64,000 nt of DNA from Rotaria macrura (GCA_900239685.1 OENT01000158.1:117588-181587), one strand, 5' to 3'. Positions 50,179 through 62,257 are shown, counted from the first letter of the stretch. The notes: generated by a model from the sequence alone, not told the origin. Numbers and translations: made by a program.

Positions 50179-50187
50179 TTTTTTTAG
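50179..50187 (+). promoter_or_regulatory. Acceptor-like AG immediately before the methyltransferase ATG
   Basis: AATTTTTTTAG abuts the ATG. With the 250-bp divergent spacer upstream there is little room for a conventional 5' UTR intron. A spliced-leader acceptor is the simplest reading, but a cis 5' UTR intron is not excluded. Confidence 0.45.
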
Positions 50188-52122
50188 ATGGTATTTTCTA
50201 GAGAACAAAATAAAATAATTCTAATTGATGGTGGTCTTGGAACAACATTGCATGAATACGGACTTGCCATTCTCGACGAGCCTTTATGGTTAATAGTATC
50301 AACAGAAATTTCCTTGATGTATTTCTATCTGTGTTCTTTTTTATTTTCTGCAAGGTCTGGAAAAGTCATATTGGACCAGCCAGAAGAATTAGAAAAAGTA
50401 CATAGAGCGTAAGAGAAACGCATATATAATAATCATGGATACTAAATCTATTGACATATTCAGATTTGTTCAAGCTAAATGTGATGTCATTTTAACTGCT
50501 ACGTATCAAGTCTCAGTTGATAATTTAATGAATCATTATCATTTATCAAATGAAAAAGCAGAAGAAATTATTTACAGTTCAGTTCAAATCGCTCGCAATG
50601 CTATTGGTAAGTACAATTTTAAAACTACAAATGAAGATGATGTTTCGTTTTTGTTTTATTCCTTTAAAAATAAGCTGCCGAAAAAGCTGAATGCTATGTT
50701 GCTGCTTCGATTGGTCCTTATGGAGCAATGCTATGTGATGGAAGCGAATTTAATGGATGGTATACAAATTCGATGACAATCGAAGTATTTTAGTTTGTCT
50801 ATTTGTGTTTTGTAACTTCGCTTCTAATATTGTAAATGTGTCTGATTTTTTTCTGTCTGTGTAGCAAATCAAGGATTGGCATCGACCTCGTTTGGCAGTG
50901 TTGGCTCGTGCCGAACCTGATTTGATTGCTTTCGAAACAATACCATCGCAAAAAGAAGCCGAAGCACTCGTAGAATTAATCAAAGAGTTTCCAAATGTGA
51001 AAGGTTGGCTTTCTTTCAACTGTCAGGTATTGTATGTCTTAGTACGAAGTAGTTAGATGTGAAACTTGATGAGATTCCTTTATTTTTTTGACGAAAAAAC
51101 CTCGTTTCTGTTCGAATATAGTAATGTTCCTTTAGGTATATGTTTCATGTTTTTGTTGCACATGAGTGATCGTGAAATATTAATGTTTATTTTCATTGCG
51201 GAATAATTTCCAAGATACGCCTAATTTTTTGATAATTAAAGAATGATCAGGAAAATTTAGATTTGCATGTCATAGTACATGTTTTTGAATCATGCACAAT
51301 AAATAAGATTGTAATCAAAGAGAAATATATCGTTGTTCTACTTTATGACACTGAATTTATTTTGGTAGAATAAAACAAAGAAAAAAGGTCAAAAACGAAC
51401 CCTTATTTTTCAACTGATATTTAATACATGAAATTTTTAAATTCATAACAATTATCTTGCTTTTCATGTTACTTAGAATGTGAAGAGATGACATTTTCAT
51501 TGGCTATTTAGTTTCCAGATGAATGAACATTGAAAAACCTTTCTGTTATGTAAAGCATCATGATTCATTTTCATAACTGCTAACATTCAACATAAGATTG
51601 ATTAGTAAAAGAAAAAATTAAAAAAGAAACATATTAGAACAATCGATTCAATTCTTAGATCAAAATATGTATATAAATCTAGAATTCCAATATGACAGCA
51701 CATGGTGAACCAATTGAAGAAGCAGCTGCATCTATTTGTCTTAAATCATCTGATCAAATCATAGCTGTCGGTGTGAATTGTTTACATCCAGATAATGTGG
51801 TACCTCTGATCAAGAAAATGCAAATGAATAAAATTGATCGTGATTTTATAGCCTACCCAAATGCTGGTATCACATGGAATGCTGAAAAACAGTAAAACAT
51901 AATATTCTGCTTGTTTTCTCTCCGTTTCTTGAAATATATAGATATATTTTGTATTTTTTTTATTCTTGTAAATATAGAGAATTCGATAGTCAAGGTCAAT
52001 GGATCGCATCCTTTATTCCGTCTTATATCGATAGTGGTATAAAGTACATTGGCGGATGTTGTCAGGTCAATCCGAATCAAATTCGTGCAATGAGAGACAT
52101 TATTGATAAATATCCACATTAA
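50188..52122 (+). CDS. Homocysteine S-methyltransferase, seven exons
   Basis: Exons 50188-50288, 50355-50408, 50464-50606, 50675-50784, 50865-51026, 51683-51891 and 51978-52122 give 307 residues. The family transfers a methyl group from S-methylmethionine or a related donor to homocysteine, making methionine in the cytosol. Visible signatures are LIDGGLGTTLHEYG at the N-terminus, ILTATYQVS, AASIGPYGAMLCDGSEFNG, LIAFETIPSQKEAEAL, and the zinc ligands: GVNC (Cys 223) and GGCC (Cys 287-288). These match the MmuM/Mht1/HMT group better than betaine-dependent BHMT, judging by length and IGPYGAML. The ATG directly follows TTTTTTTAG (50187), an acceptor-like site. All catalytic cysteines are present, so the enzyme should be active. 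Intron 51027-51682 (656 nt) holds nothing recognised. Confidence 0.92.
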
Positions 52123-52687
52123 ATGCGAAGGAACTAAAAACTTTCTTCATAAACAAAATATAGCATACGACTTATTTGTCCTAAAGTTCATATTTTTATG
52201 GTTCAACGCATTTGAATACACTTGATCATGTTGAATTTAACTTTTGCATGTCCTTTCAATCTACTAATCATTGTTCTATTAAGTACTCTTCGATTATAAC
52301 CGTAGAGCATGTTCGTATATTGTATTCGAAAGAAAAAGAAAAAAAATGATTAAATCTAGTTTTAAATCAAGACAGTCAATGTGTGTCTTCTCTTTGAGAT
52401 ACTTTCTTCTCTCTTTCAAGTGAACAATACATTGACAACGTTGTTACTTAGCGATAACTCGACGAAGCATGACTTGCAATAAACATATTTCACACCTCTC
52501 ATTCTACCGAATCATAAACATCAATGACGTGGTATAAAACAGTATGCCTTTGCAGTTGATGTTTCCTTTTTCTTTTTTCCTTTTTTTTCTTACACATACG
52601 ATCCTCATAGAGGTTATTTCTCTATCATACTGAATGTTGTTTTTCTTCTTTATTATCGATTAATCAAGTCGAATCGAAAACAGAGCG
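52123..52687. other. Intergenic, 565 bp
   Basis: Spacer between the methyltransferase stop and the annexin start on the same strand. T-rich tract near 52565-52590. No gene. Confidence 0.5.
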
Positions 52688-54186
52688 ATGTCAAACTTAT
52701 TGAATAGAGTTTCAAATCATGATATGAAAAAAGTAACAACATTAGTAAGGTCCAAAACATATGCAAATGATCTAACAAAATTAGATAGACGTTTAACAGT
52801 AAGTATGCGGAATTTCTTCTATGTTGTAAAACTAACATCATATAACATGTATATAAATTTAACCTATCATGCTCATATATCGGTTTTTTTCAATAACAAA
52901 AAAACATGCATTTCTCATCTAACAACTTACCTTCTAAAGCTGGTAAAAAGGTAACACTATTTTTGATAAATATTGAAAATAATCTTTTTTCCATTTTATT
53001 TTAGCGTCAAGCGACTGTTCCTTCATTTGGCCATGCAGCCGATTTCGATTATAAACGTGAAACGAAAAGTTTATCAAAAATAATGAAACAATGTGTAACA
53101 GCACATACATTGGATTTAGATTATATTCTCCATTTTCTATCATTATATACAAGTGAACAACGTATTATTCTCGTTCGTGATTTAGAGTTCGAGTATAATT
53201 ATAAACTAATTGATATGGTACTTGAACGACCAGAATCTCCAATGCGTTCATGTACATTAGCCATGCTAATTGAACCGATCGAATTGTATGTACGAGATTT
53301 TCATGATTTACTTACATTCAAACAATTACAAAAAACCAATGATGATATATCAAGAAAATTAGTTGAAATCTTATTACCATTATCTAATGATGACGTACAA
53401 AAATTTAAGGAAACATATCAAACTTTATTTGAAAATACTGTACAAACAGAGATTGACGCTGTTCAAGGTACTGAAAGTATCATCACGAATTTGCTTCAAC
53501 AATTACTTGAAGGGAAACGTTATGAAGAACCAGGTCATTCATTAACAATAGCTAAAACTATAGCTAAACGATTGTATGAAGCTGGTGAAGGTACACCTGG
53601 TATTGATTATGAAACGTTTATAAAGATTTTTACTCATGATGCTTTCTCACAATTATCAGCTATATTTGATATTTATGAAGATAAATATGGACGACCTATC
53701 CAAGTTGCTATTGAACATGAATTTAAAGGAGAAGCTGCAACTGACTGTTTTCAAGATATGGTTGAATATGTACGATCACCAAGTGTTTATCATGCTAATA
53801 TACTTCGACAAGCATTAGATAAAAAACCGATCGATTATGTTACTTTGATACGTACTATTATTGGTCACGAAGAGAAAGATCTACATGAAATTTGTTTAGA
53901 ATATTCAAAGATCTATGATGAAACACTAGATAAAACGATTAAAAATCGGGTTGAGCTTTTAGAAATCAAACGTTTATTTGTTCATATCATATCACAGGGG
54001 CAAGATACAGTACCAAGTGATATTGATCCAGTTCGTTTCGATCAATCATTTAGTACCAATCCAATAAGTCCAGGAGCAGTTTCAACAACAAATTCAACAG
54101 CAACTGGTAATGGAATGAGAAGAAATCGTTCACAAGAAGCATTCGATAAATTTGTCAATGTATTTAAAACGATGCGACCTCACTGA
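52688..54186 (+). CDS. Divergent annexin, two exons
   Basis: Exon 1 52688-52798 and exon 2 53005-54186 give 430 residues. Annexins bind acidic phospholipids at membranes through calcium held in four 70-residue helical repeats. A short N-terminal head (about 60 residues) is followed by four diverged repeats, at about 70-145, 150-225, 235-310 and 315-375. Typical endings are visible: LYTSEQRIILVRDLEFEYNY, FIKIFTHDAFSQLSAIFDIY with EDKYGRPIQVAIEHEFKGEA, and TIIGHEEKDLHEICLEYSKI. Only the third repeat keeps a G-x-G-T loop (AGEGTPGIDYETF); repeats 1, 2 and 4 lack it, so calcium binding should be weak. A Ser/Thr/Asn-rich tail of about 50 residues follows, unusual for annexins, ending KFVNVFKTMRPH. 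Fold assignment is by repeat pattern. Confidence 0.8.
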
Positions 54187-55680
54187 TCTAATCATTTTAC
54201 TGTTTCTTTTTATCTTTCAATATCAGTTTTTTCTCTTTCTTTCTTTAATGATTGAGTTTAAGTATAATCGAATACAAAACAATAATATTAAAAAAAACAT
54301 TCAATGAGCTTCACTTCTATTTTACAGAAGTTCACTATATCAATAAAGTTTCGTTTGCATTTCATTTTTAAAAAAGCCATTTTCGAATAAAAAAGAAAAA
54401 ACTTATCACGACAATTACAGATAATGATAAAATTTCATAGTTTCGATTGAAATCTAGAATTATGTCACATCAATAAATATTGAAGTACTTCATATCATTC
54501 GAAAAAACACAAAACTAGTGAATTGTAAAATTGTTTATTTACTAACAAGCCCTTTCAGTCCAATGCCTCGTGTGAATAATAAGTTTTACCTCAATCATCG
54601 TAGTAATTATTGAGAGATCAAATAACTTTAGTTGATTCGGAGTCATTTTTCTATTGACATGTGAATATTCGTCGTTCATAGAATGATGATATTATCTATA
54701 TTCGAAGATTTCTATTCATTTTCAATTGTAAATAACTGTTTCTTGTAGGAAAATTCATTGATATCGTCAAAGAGTTTCACACGAATGAGTTAAGTTCTTT
54801 TGCGTAGTGCATGATGAGCAAGTATTCATAAGTGTTATACTATTTTAGATGTTTCAGTCGTCGAAAAAATGCTGTAAATGATGTCCTTGTATTGATTGTG
54901 TATTATTGATATATTCAGAAATTCAAATAGGGCTTTATAAGAAACTTTAGAAACGTTTCTTGCTAAATATCGATACTCTCGATTAGACAATTTAAACCTA
55001 GATTAAGGTTACTACTGAACCTTTCTGAAGATATTATTTCTTTTTCTGACAGAACGTCTTGTGAAATTTCAAAATTGCTGCATTTTTTCTCTTGCAACGA
55101 CAATTCATGACATCGAGTGTGTGAGTAATGTATGTTCGTCCACGCGTTGTTAGAAAGAAGAAAAAAATTAATTCATGCATATTACATCATGACGAATAAT
55201 CATAGGATAATGTGAAACGATGTTGGAACAAGCAATGACTACTTCAAAGAAAGCATAACTATATTTGGTTAAAAATCTCACCGTTACTAAGTTACTCACT
55301 TGTAAAACCTTATCGTGTTGAATTGGGCTAGTATGATTTGCTTTTCGTACTTCAGTTTCATTTTTGCTGTTGCAACCATCGACGGTTTTGATTTTTGTAT
55401 TCGTACTTTTAGTTTACACTCTCGGTACTTGTACTTGAGCAAATCAAATCCGTTTGTTTACTCTTTTGAAAGCATACAGTATACACTTATTTCCGTCAAA
55501 ATAAAACCACAGAACTCGAACTCAATATGACGCTCGTTAGAAGAGAAGACGAACATTAATTCGCATAATATAAAATTATTTTTTTCCCTTTCAGTCTCAA
55601 TCGTACTCTCATTATAGAGGTTAATGGTATACTTTAAGTCTCTCGGTCGTGTTGATCATTATCGAATGGATTGTTGAGAC

Positions 55681-55704
55681 ATACATATATATATATATAT
55701 ATAT
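55681..55704. repeat. (AT)n microsatellite
   Basis: Uninterrupted AT dinucleotides in the annexin-TMED2 spacer. Confidence 0.85.
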
Positions 55705-55912
55705 AGTAAAAGACAATGTTTCTCGAACAATAATGTGATTTTAACTGCAGTATTAAATACTCGTCTATCTTCGAGTTCATAATGTATAAAAAGAATGACG
55801 ATTTAGCTATAATTCATAAAATGTCAGAGAATCTTGTTTACCTTTTCCTAATATCATAACTAGCATTGAAAAAAATAGCAAAGACCCTTAATAGATGATA
55901 ATTTTTTAACAA

Positions 55913-56162
55913 TACACTGAAAAAGAAAATGATCACATCACAGAAACTAAAAAGGTTTCGTGGAAGCTACAAAACAAAAAAAGGTTCCGAATTCGTTGCA
56001 AAAATCAGAACTCTTTTAAAGGCTTCAAGCAAAAAGACGAAACCATTGAAAAAGATTCCTTGACGTTTGATAAGCCTTTTTGATCATTTTCGTATCAATG
56101 TACGAAACCTTTGTAAGGGTTCCGAATTTTACAACGAATTTGAAACCCTTTTTTTTAGTGTA
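55913..56162. mobile_element. Mariner-like MITE, 246 bp, TA target duplication
   Basis: TA (55913-55914) then CACTGAAAAAG at the left and CTTTTTTTTAGTG then TA (56161-56162) at the right. The ends are inverted copies CACT(G/A)AAAAA, and TA duplication with CACT ends is typical of Tc1/mariner-derived MITEs. The inside has several scattered AAAGGTTTC / AAGGGTTCCGAA type units in both orientations (for example 55950, 55980, 56015, 56110, 56125). It has no coding capacity. Confidence 0.65.
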
Positions 56163-56669
56163 AGATATATATGTATATGACTGAATTGTTACTATTTGGT
56201 GCAATTTGCGCAAAAATATTAAAGCAGTCCGAAATAATTTTTGATTAGTGCATTTTATGATCGTCAATGCCTGTACTGCACGGTGAAATTTCCCCTGCAC
56301 TTTATCTAATATTTAGGGAGACATACGTGATAGAAATATTCAATTTTTCTCACCAGTGCTATTTGCTACTAAATCAGGCTTTGTATTAACTACGCTTTTA
56401 GAGAAATATTTCGAATTGGTCGAATGATTCGTACATTTATCAGTATCACCAACAAAATTTGATAAAATTCTGAAACATATTAAAGATATAAATCGGTAAT
56501 GCATTTCTGAATTGAAACAATAAATTCCATACTCTGCCACAATAAGAGTAAAACTACCTCATAATTCTCAATTCTTTTATGCAGTCAACTTAGAAGATCT
56601 TTTCAAAATGAAACGAATCGAAATGTATCTGATACTCGATTCACTTTTTCCTAATATCCGTTAAAATTC

Positions 56670-57003
56670 CTTTTGTGAAAAATGTCTTTTCACATTTAGC
56701 CACACGACGTGAATTTCCCTCTAGCAGAAAACGATAGAAGGCTGAAATTAATACTAATTATACAACATTAAGAACTATGTCTGTGGTAAAAATTTCAATG
56801 AATACTAGTAATTTGTTGACAAAGTAGTTTTCCAAAAATATCCCTTTACATTTCGTTATATAATGTAAATTTCTTCTTGATGGAACAATATAGAAACCTA
56901 AGATTAATAATGATTGTACAACTCCAAGAAATGCATCCATGGTAAAAATTTGAATGAAAATAAAGAAGCCGTTCGTGATATATTTACAAAGTAATTTTGA
57001 CAT
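56670..57003. repeat. Diverged tandem duplication, unit about 165 bp
   Basis: Unit 1 (about 56670-56832) and unit 2 (about 56833-57003) share the order AAAAAT...CTTT.ACATTT, ...AATTTC, GATAGAA/TATAGAA, ATTAATA.TGATT-type segments, TGGTAAAAATTT.AATGAA and ACAAAGTA.TTTT. Identity is perhaps 70%. On the minus strand unit 2 and part of unit 1 share an open frame (81 codons) with repeated IFTxDxxLxVVQ-like text, so it could be a duplicated exon, but no gene context was found. Confidence 0.55.
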
Positions 57004-57992
57004 TGGCCTTCTGCATAGTGACCGAATATCTATTTTAAAGAAAGAGATTGCGTTCTTTTATACAAGAAATAATCGTTGAGGCAAAATGCATTTTAGCAGT
57101 TATTTACTAATTTACTTCTGTATTTTTTTATGCATTCGTTCTCTTTCAGCATGCTTGCTCTAGGATACACTTGGAGTACAGTGTCCTTCTACACAAAAGT
57201 GACGAAGTGTATTACACAACATGTCGCGTACGAAGGGCCATAGAAAGAAAAAGATAGTAGTTCACGAGATATAAATATTAGTAGAACATTTGACGCTGAA
57301 CAAAACTTAGTATTCTTTATTTTTTTTCTCTCCTTGGATGGTTCAAAACAGTTCATTGTTTAGTAATTACATCTGGCTGTAAAATATGATTTTTTCACAG
57401 TACACGCTCATAGCTCACGAGCAGCAAGAGCTAAAGAACTGAAATTCAGTATGGCAGTGGGAAACCCAAAGGCTAGAAAAATATAAAAAAATTGTCGAAA
57501 TCGATTGAAGGAAACAAAATTGATTAGCCAAATATAGCTGAAATCTCAATGGTACAAAAAACTTGCAAGCCACTCTTACATGCCGATAAAGAGAAGACGA
57601 CTAATGTTTTCGTTTTGAATGACACATAAAGATTCTTAAGAAAATCGAATATTCAATTATAAAAACTCTTTTTTAACTTTTCTCATACAAAAGATTCTTA
57701 GCATGATGTAATAATCAGAATTACTTTTTTCCTTTTACCATGTAACCGACGAAATAGATAGTTTTTTTATTTCAAAGTAACAATAAAAACAAACGAGAAG
57801 TACATTTAAAATCTTCTTTACGATGATAAACGAACAAGAAAAAAGAACTAACGGAAAAACAAAAGTAGAATATGACATGGAAAGATAAACAGACCAATAG
57901 TTTTATAGATTTTTCTTTTGAGAGGCAACGAGAGAAATAATCATAATATACGTCAATTAAATAATCTAAACAATATGGTTCTTTTTTCGTTT

Positions 57993-59857
57993 TTATACAA
58001 CTCTGCGAACTTCGAAAAATCGTTTAAGATAATAAACTTGACCAAATGTCATAGATAGAAGAATAAATGCTTCAAAAAATGACCACATAACAACACGGGA
58101 ATTAGTGTTATCATTAACTAAAATCAATAGTTCAATATATATGTACTGAAAATATTTCAAAATGAAAATAGAGAATTTACTTGCGCGATGAATACGCTCT
58201 CGAACTTCCATGAATTCTTGTTCATGTTTAACATTTGTTAATGAGGCCGATAATTCAGCAACTAATTCTTCAAGTTTATTATGATGAACTGAAATAATAA
58301 AAAGGGAAATCATTCGATACTTTCGTCTTTCCTGTAAGGGTTGCAGCGATACTAATTATCTGATTTTGTTCTCATCTTTTGAGATTCATGTCTTTTGGAT
58401 TCCTGATAGGCCGTCATGATGCGCGATTCTGAACGCTTCTTGAAACATGTATGATTAAATTTGAAGAATATTTTTTCATAGAAAAAGAGATTCTACAATT
58501 TTTTAATTACTAATCACAATCATACTTTTTTGTAACCAGTTTAAAATTCGATTATTTCGAATCATTGAACTTTTTAAAACAACTACTTTATCATTAGTGA
58601 TTATCACAAGTACTTTAGCGATACCAATACCTAATAGTATCTGACTTTCAACGAATACAACAAGTCTTGTACTCTCTTATTGTAACATACTAAATGACTC
58701 AGTGAGTTATGTCCTCTAAACGCTTTTGCGTCGTTTATCTAATCAATCTATTTTTCTTACCACTTGTGTTCACTATAAGCAGTTCGTTTTCCATCGACAG
58801 CATCAGTCATGAGTTGCTACTTTACATATTTTTTATTTGTTACTTTGTAGAATGTTAGAATAAACTTTTAAGCAATTTGTAGTTTTCAATCAAATCAAAG
58901 AAAAAATTTTCATACCTACATTCTCCTATAAACTAACAACTTCTAGTACAGTATTTTTTACCAAGTTAAAACCCCCAATTGAATGAGCTTATTTACTAAC
59001 TGAATATCTATAACATGGTGAATTTATATGAGAGGAAAGTAGACGTGCTGCAAGGAAATGATTCAGGGGCAAAAACTGGATGTACAATATTTAAATGCAT
59101 TAGAAAATTGAAAACTTTAGAATGCTCTCATTCGAATGCTACGAGTCTGTGTACTAGATAACGCTTCGCAGAGAGTTAATATACGAATATCGATGAAATA
59201 TGAATATTTTACTTCAATTTATGCAATTTTTATCCTGAGCAATGGTATCATAATACGTCTAATCATATTCTGATATTTTGAAATAACGCACTGTGAACCT
59301 AGATTCGTGTGTACTAAAATAGATGCAAAACTCATAAATACACTTACGTGTAATATTTTCCCCAGTTGTGCCCGTTGCCATATCTAGTTTCGGTGAATCA
59401 CCAACTTCCATTGTAAACATAATCATTTTCGGTGTCATTGTTGACATTCTATTACTAAAGCACAATGTGTAGGTACCTATACCAATGCATAAAATGGAAA
59501 ACATATATCGACATTAAATTTAATTTACCATCCATATGAGCTGAAAATGTTGTTTTTCCACTAGATTCACGATCACCACGATAGATCTCTTTTTGATCTG
59601 GACCGGCTATCTAAAAAACAACAATAAAAGAGAAACATAGTATGAATCAAAATCAAGCAGCCAACATTTACCTTAACATCAATATCAAGAAAACCACCTT
59701 CAATTACTTCAAATGTTAATAATAATTTCGTACCTGATGTTAACTTTTCAAAGAAGCATTCGTCTGAATGAGCATCAACTACTACATAATATCCGAGTGT
59801 AGATTTCAAGGATACACATATGATGAATAATAAAAATAGTATAGAGCTCCAAGTCAT
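57993..59857 (-). CDS. TMED2: TMED2 / p24-beta cargo receptor, five exons
   Basis: Exons 59857-59672, 59610-59529, 59476-59348, 58288-58181 and 58117-57993 give 209 residues. p24 proteins cycle between ER and Golgi in COPII and COPI vesicles and help load cargo such as GPI-anchored proteins. The protein has a signal peptide (about 1-22, [17 protein letters not shown]), a GOLD domain opening with [12 protein letters not shown] and paired with a second cysteine in [11 protein letters not shown], a coiled coil ([20 protein letters not shown]), [20 protein letters not shown], and one transmembrane segment. The cytosolic tail [13 protein letters not shown] matches the TMED2 tail, with the diphenylalanine COPII signal and the dibasic COPI signal. 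The AATTTTAG just before the ATG is acceptor-like. Intron 59347-58289 (1.06 kb) carries one copy of a duplicated segment. Confidence 0.95.
58430..58765. repeat. Copy A of a dispersed duplication (uninterrupted)
   Basis: Lies in the third TMED2 intron. It shares with 60955-61620 the ordered blocks ATTATTTCGAAT, ATCATTAGTGATTATCA, AGTACTT..CGAT/CTGAT, TCTTGTA.TC.TTATT and TAAACGCTTTT....ATCTAA. Copy B is interrupted after ATTATCA by the CG-rich element. Similarity is diverged (roughly 65-75% by eye). Confidence 0.6.
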
Positions 59858-60954
59858 CTAAAATTGACATAGATACTATTAATATCAATAACTGAAAAGT
59901 TAACAATGTCGAATTTGTTCTTTGCATTTGTATCGGCGATTATCGACGACGATTATTATTGGATGATTTTGTCCATTTACATGCACCAATCATGTCCTTT
60001 ATTGATTACTTCGTCATCAGTTGCACTGCGTACGTATAAAGTTAATTAATTTCTTTTCGTTCGAAGGAAGGAAAATCAGCAATCATGCTCTCGATCAAAG
60101 TTACTCGGTTAGGTCAAAAAAATCATAAATTTGTCCATTGTTTGATTCGATGACTGACTTTTTGCAACACCACAGCATAATGATTTTCCGATTGACCTAG
60201 TTCATAATTCAATCTAGATGTCGGTCTATATCGAAAGCTATGTAGTAAATTGTGTTAGTTGTTTGTGCTTGCTGCACTAAAATTTTACGTCTTGATTACT
60301 TTGCTACTGAATTCCTTATAAAATATTGAAATTTCATTATGTGTGATCGGACCGCGATATGAGAATGTTGTTTTGTCGCCACAAGCTAAAATTTTCTATT
60401 GATGTCGGTTAATACGTAGACATGTTTTTATATGGTAAGTGAATAAAAACAAAAAAATGCTTAATGAAGAAACATACAGTTCGCAGAACATGAATATTAC
60501 AGCATCGTGGTAAGATTTGAATCGACGAATATTCTTTTTTCTCGACTTCCTAATAATTATATTTTAATATAATGATGATGACTATGAACCAGCACCGATA
60601 TGACACACTATACGGATAGTCTTGAGTTGCTGACCTACGTATATCTTCTTGTAAATCTTTAAATATCGAGCATTCAATATGAATGAAAATGACGAATATA
60701 ATATTATCTTATCGTTATGTGCTTTGTGACATGTCGAAATGGACTATTTGCTACTGAGAAACTACTGTAGTTCAATTACTTCACTTTCATAGTTTAGTTA
60801 GACTAGAGTCGAAACAGGCCTCGCAGCGACACTACTTTCTCGTTTTCTTCCTGACTTTTTTAAGGTGTCCTGATATTCCTTCTTTTGATTGAAAATTCTG
60901 ATTTTTCAAGATTTATCTCTGTAGGATTGCATATACGTCATTTTGACGTCTTAC

Positions 60955-61620
60955 TCAGTTATACTGAATGTTTTTTAAACTCTTTATAGAAATATTCATT
61001 GAGAATTTCCTATAAAAAGAAAGATTGAAATCAAATTTTTATTTATTGTCCCAATCTTTTTCTTGTAATCAGCATAAGTTTCAATTATTTCGAATTAATT
61101 GAGTTATTGAAAGTAGCTATTTCATCATTAGTGATTATCAACCCAGGTCGAACAAGCACGGTCGTAAACGACCATATACGGAGGAATACGGCAAAATACA
61201 TGGTCCAGTATTACGATCGTATATCTCCGTGTCGCACACGGGGAAATACGACGATATACGGAGAGAAAAACGATCGTTTACGGTCCTCGTATACAAAATC
61301 CGTAAACGATTTCCGTTTTCCACCGTATTTCTCCTATACAATCGTATTTGCCCGTATACGATACGGCGATATACGACCGTAATACTGGACCATGTAAAAC
61401 GCTAAAATACGACCGTTTACGGTCGTGTGGGGAGAGTATACGGTCGTTTACAACGGCATACGAAGTCCGTAATCGTCGACCTGGGAACTGTACTTCGCTG
61501 ATATTTATATCATTCGGTTTCAGACAATGCGTATTTGGATTAAATCTTGTATTCCTTATTTTAACATTTCAGTCGATTTACTAAGGTTTTCTTATAAACG
61601 CTTTTATTTGATTATCTAAA
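60955..61620. repeat. Copy B of the dispersed duplication, interrupted by an insertion
   Basis: Direct-orientation partner of 58430-58765. The homologous flanks are about 60955-61140 and 61486-61620; the 344 bp between have no counterpart in copy A. Copy A therefore serves as an empty-site reference for the insertion. Confidence 0.6.
61142..61485. mobile_element. CG-rich inverted-repeat element, about 344 bp
   Basis: The ends are CCCAGGTCGA (61142-61151) and TCGACCTGGG (61476-61485), a perfect 10-bp inverted repeat. The interior is dense in CGTATACG, CGATCGT, CGTTTACGG and similar CG-containing words, very unlike the AT-rich surroundings. It includes an inner inverted pair ACATGGTCCAGTATTACG / CGTAATACTGGACCATGT (61199 and 61379). 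AA is present on both sides and may be the target duplication. Short open frames on both strands are by-products of low stop density. The superfamily is not assigned. Confidence 0.75.
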
Positions 61621-62257
61621 ATATCGTTGTTTTATACATGCGAAGAGCAGAGATAACAAGAAAAGAAAAAGTAGAAGTGAAGGAAGAAGGTGTGATGCAG
61701 GTAAATGATTTGAGTGTTGAAAAGTTAGATATAGAATTCTTTTAAAGTGAGAGAATGCAATTTTTTCTTATTTCTTTTTACGACTATGTTCCTGATAAAA
61801 GTCTAATGACGGCTAGAAACTAATAACAATCCAATCGAAATGGATGCTCAATTCTCAATGTCACATGTCTGAGAAAAAGAGAACACATACAAAATGCATA
61901 CTTAAAGATAGCGACCGAAAAGGAAAAAGCAGAACTAGAAATATGTATTCGAAGAAATATAATCGAATAATTTCAATGAGCCATTATTGATAGACATGCT
62001 TTTATGCAGCTTTCATTCTGAATAGCAGTACTATGATAAGACTTAAAATTTCCTGTTTTTTATCGAAAATTCTGACTTTTTTCCAAAATGTGTTCTGCCT
62101 AAACTCCTGATTTTCAAGCATAGGCCGCTACGACCCCTGTCAAGATTATGAGAATTTAGTCGTCTATTTTGTACGAAAAAACATCTCGAAATCTAGTTCT
62201 TCATTATGTTTGGTGATAAACATGTATACTGATGAGAAAAATGACGCGAATTCCATC

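Larger units (their letters stand above)
54187..57992. other. Intergenic, 3.8 kb, between convergent genes
   Basis: Annexin (+) and TMED2 (-) end towards each other. Contents: an (AT)n tract at about 55681-55704, a mariner-like MITE (55.9-56.2 kb) and a diverged tandem duplication (56.67-57.0 kb). Minus-strand frames at 56540-56340 and 57003-56758 are open but unidentified; the latter falls inside the duplication. The first ends at a good GTGAGA donor (56350s) and could be an exon of an unseen gene. Confidence 0.5.

Noticed and set aside
61107..61584. Overlapping open frames on both strands rich in Arg/Tyr/Thr
   Set aside because: They arise because the CG-rich inverted-repeat element has few stop codons; both strands are open with mirror composition.
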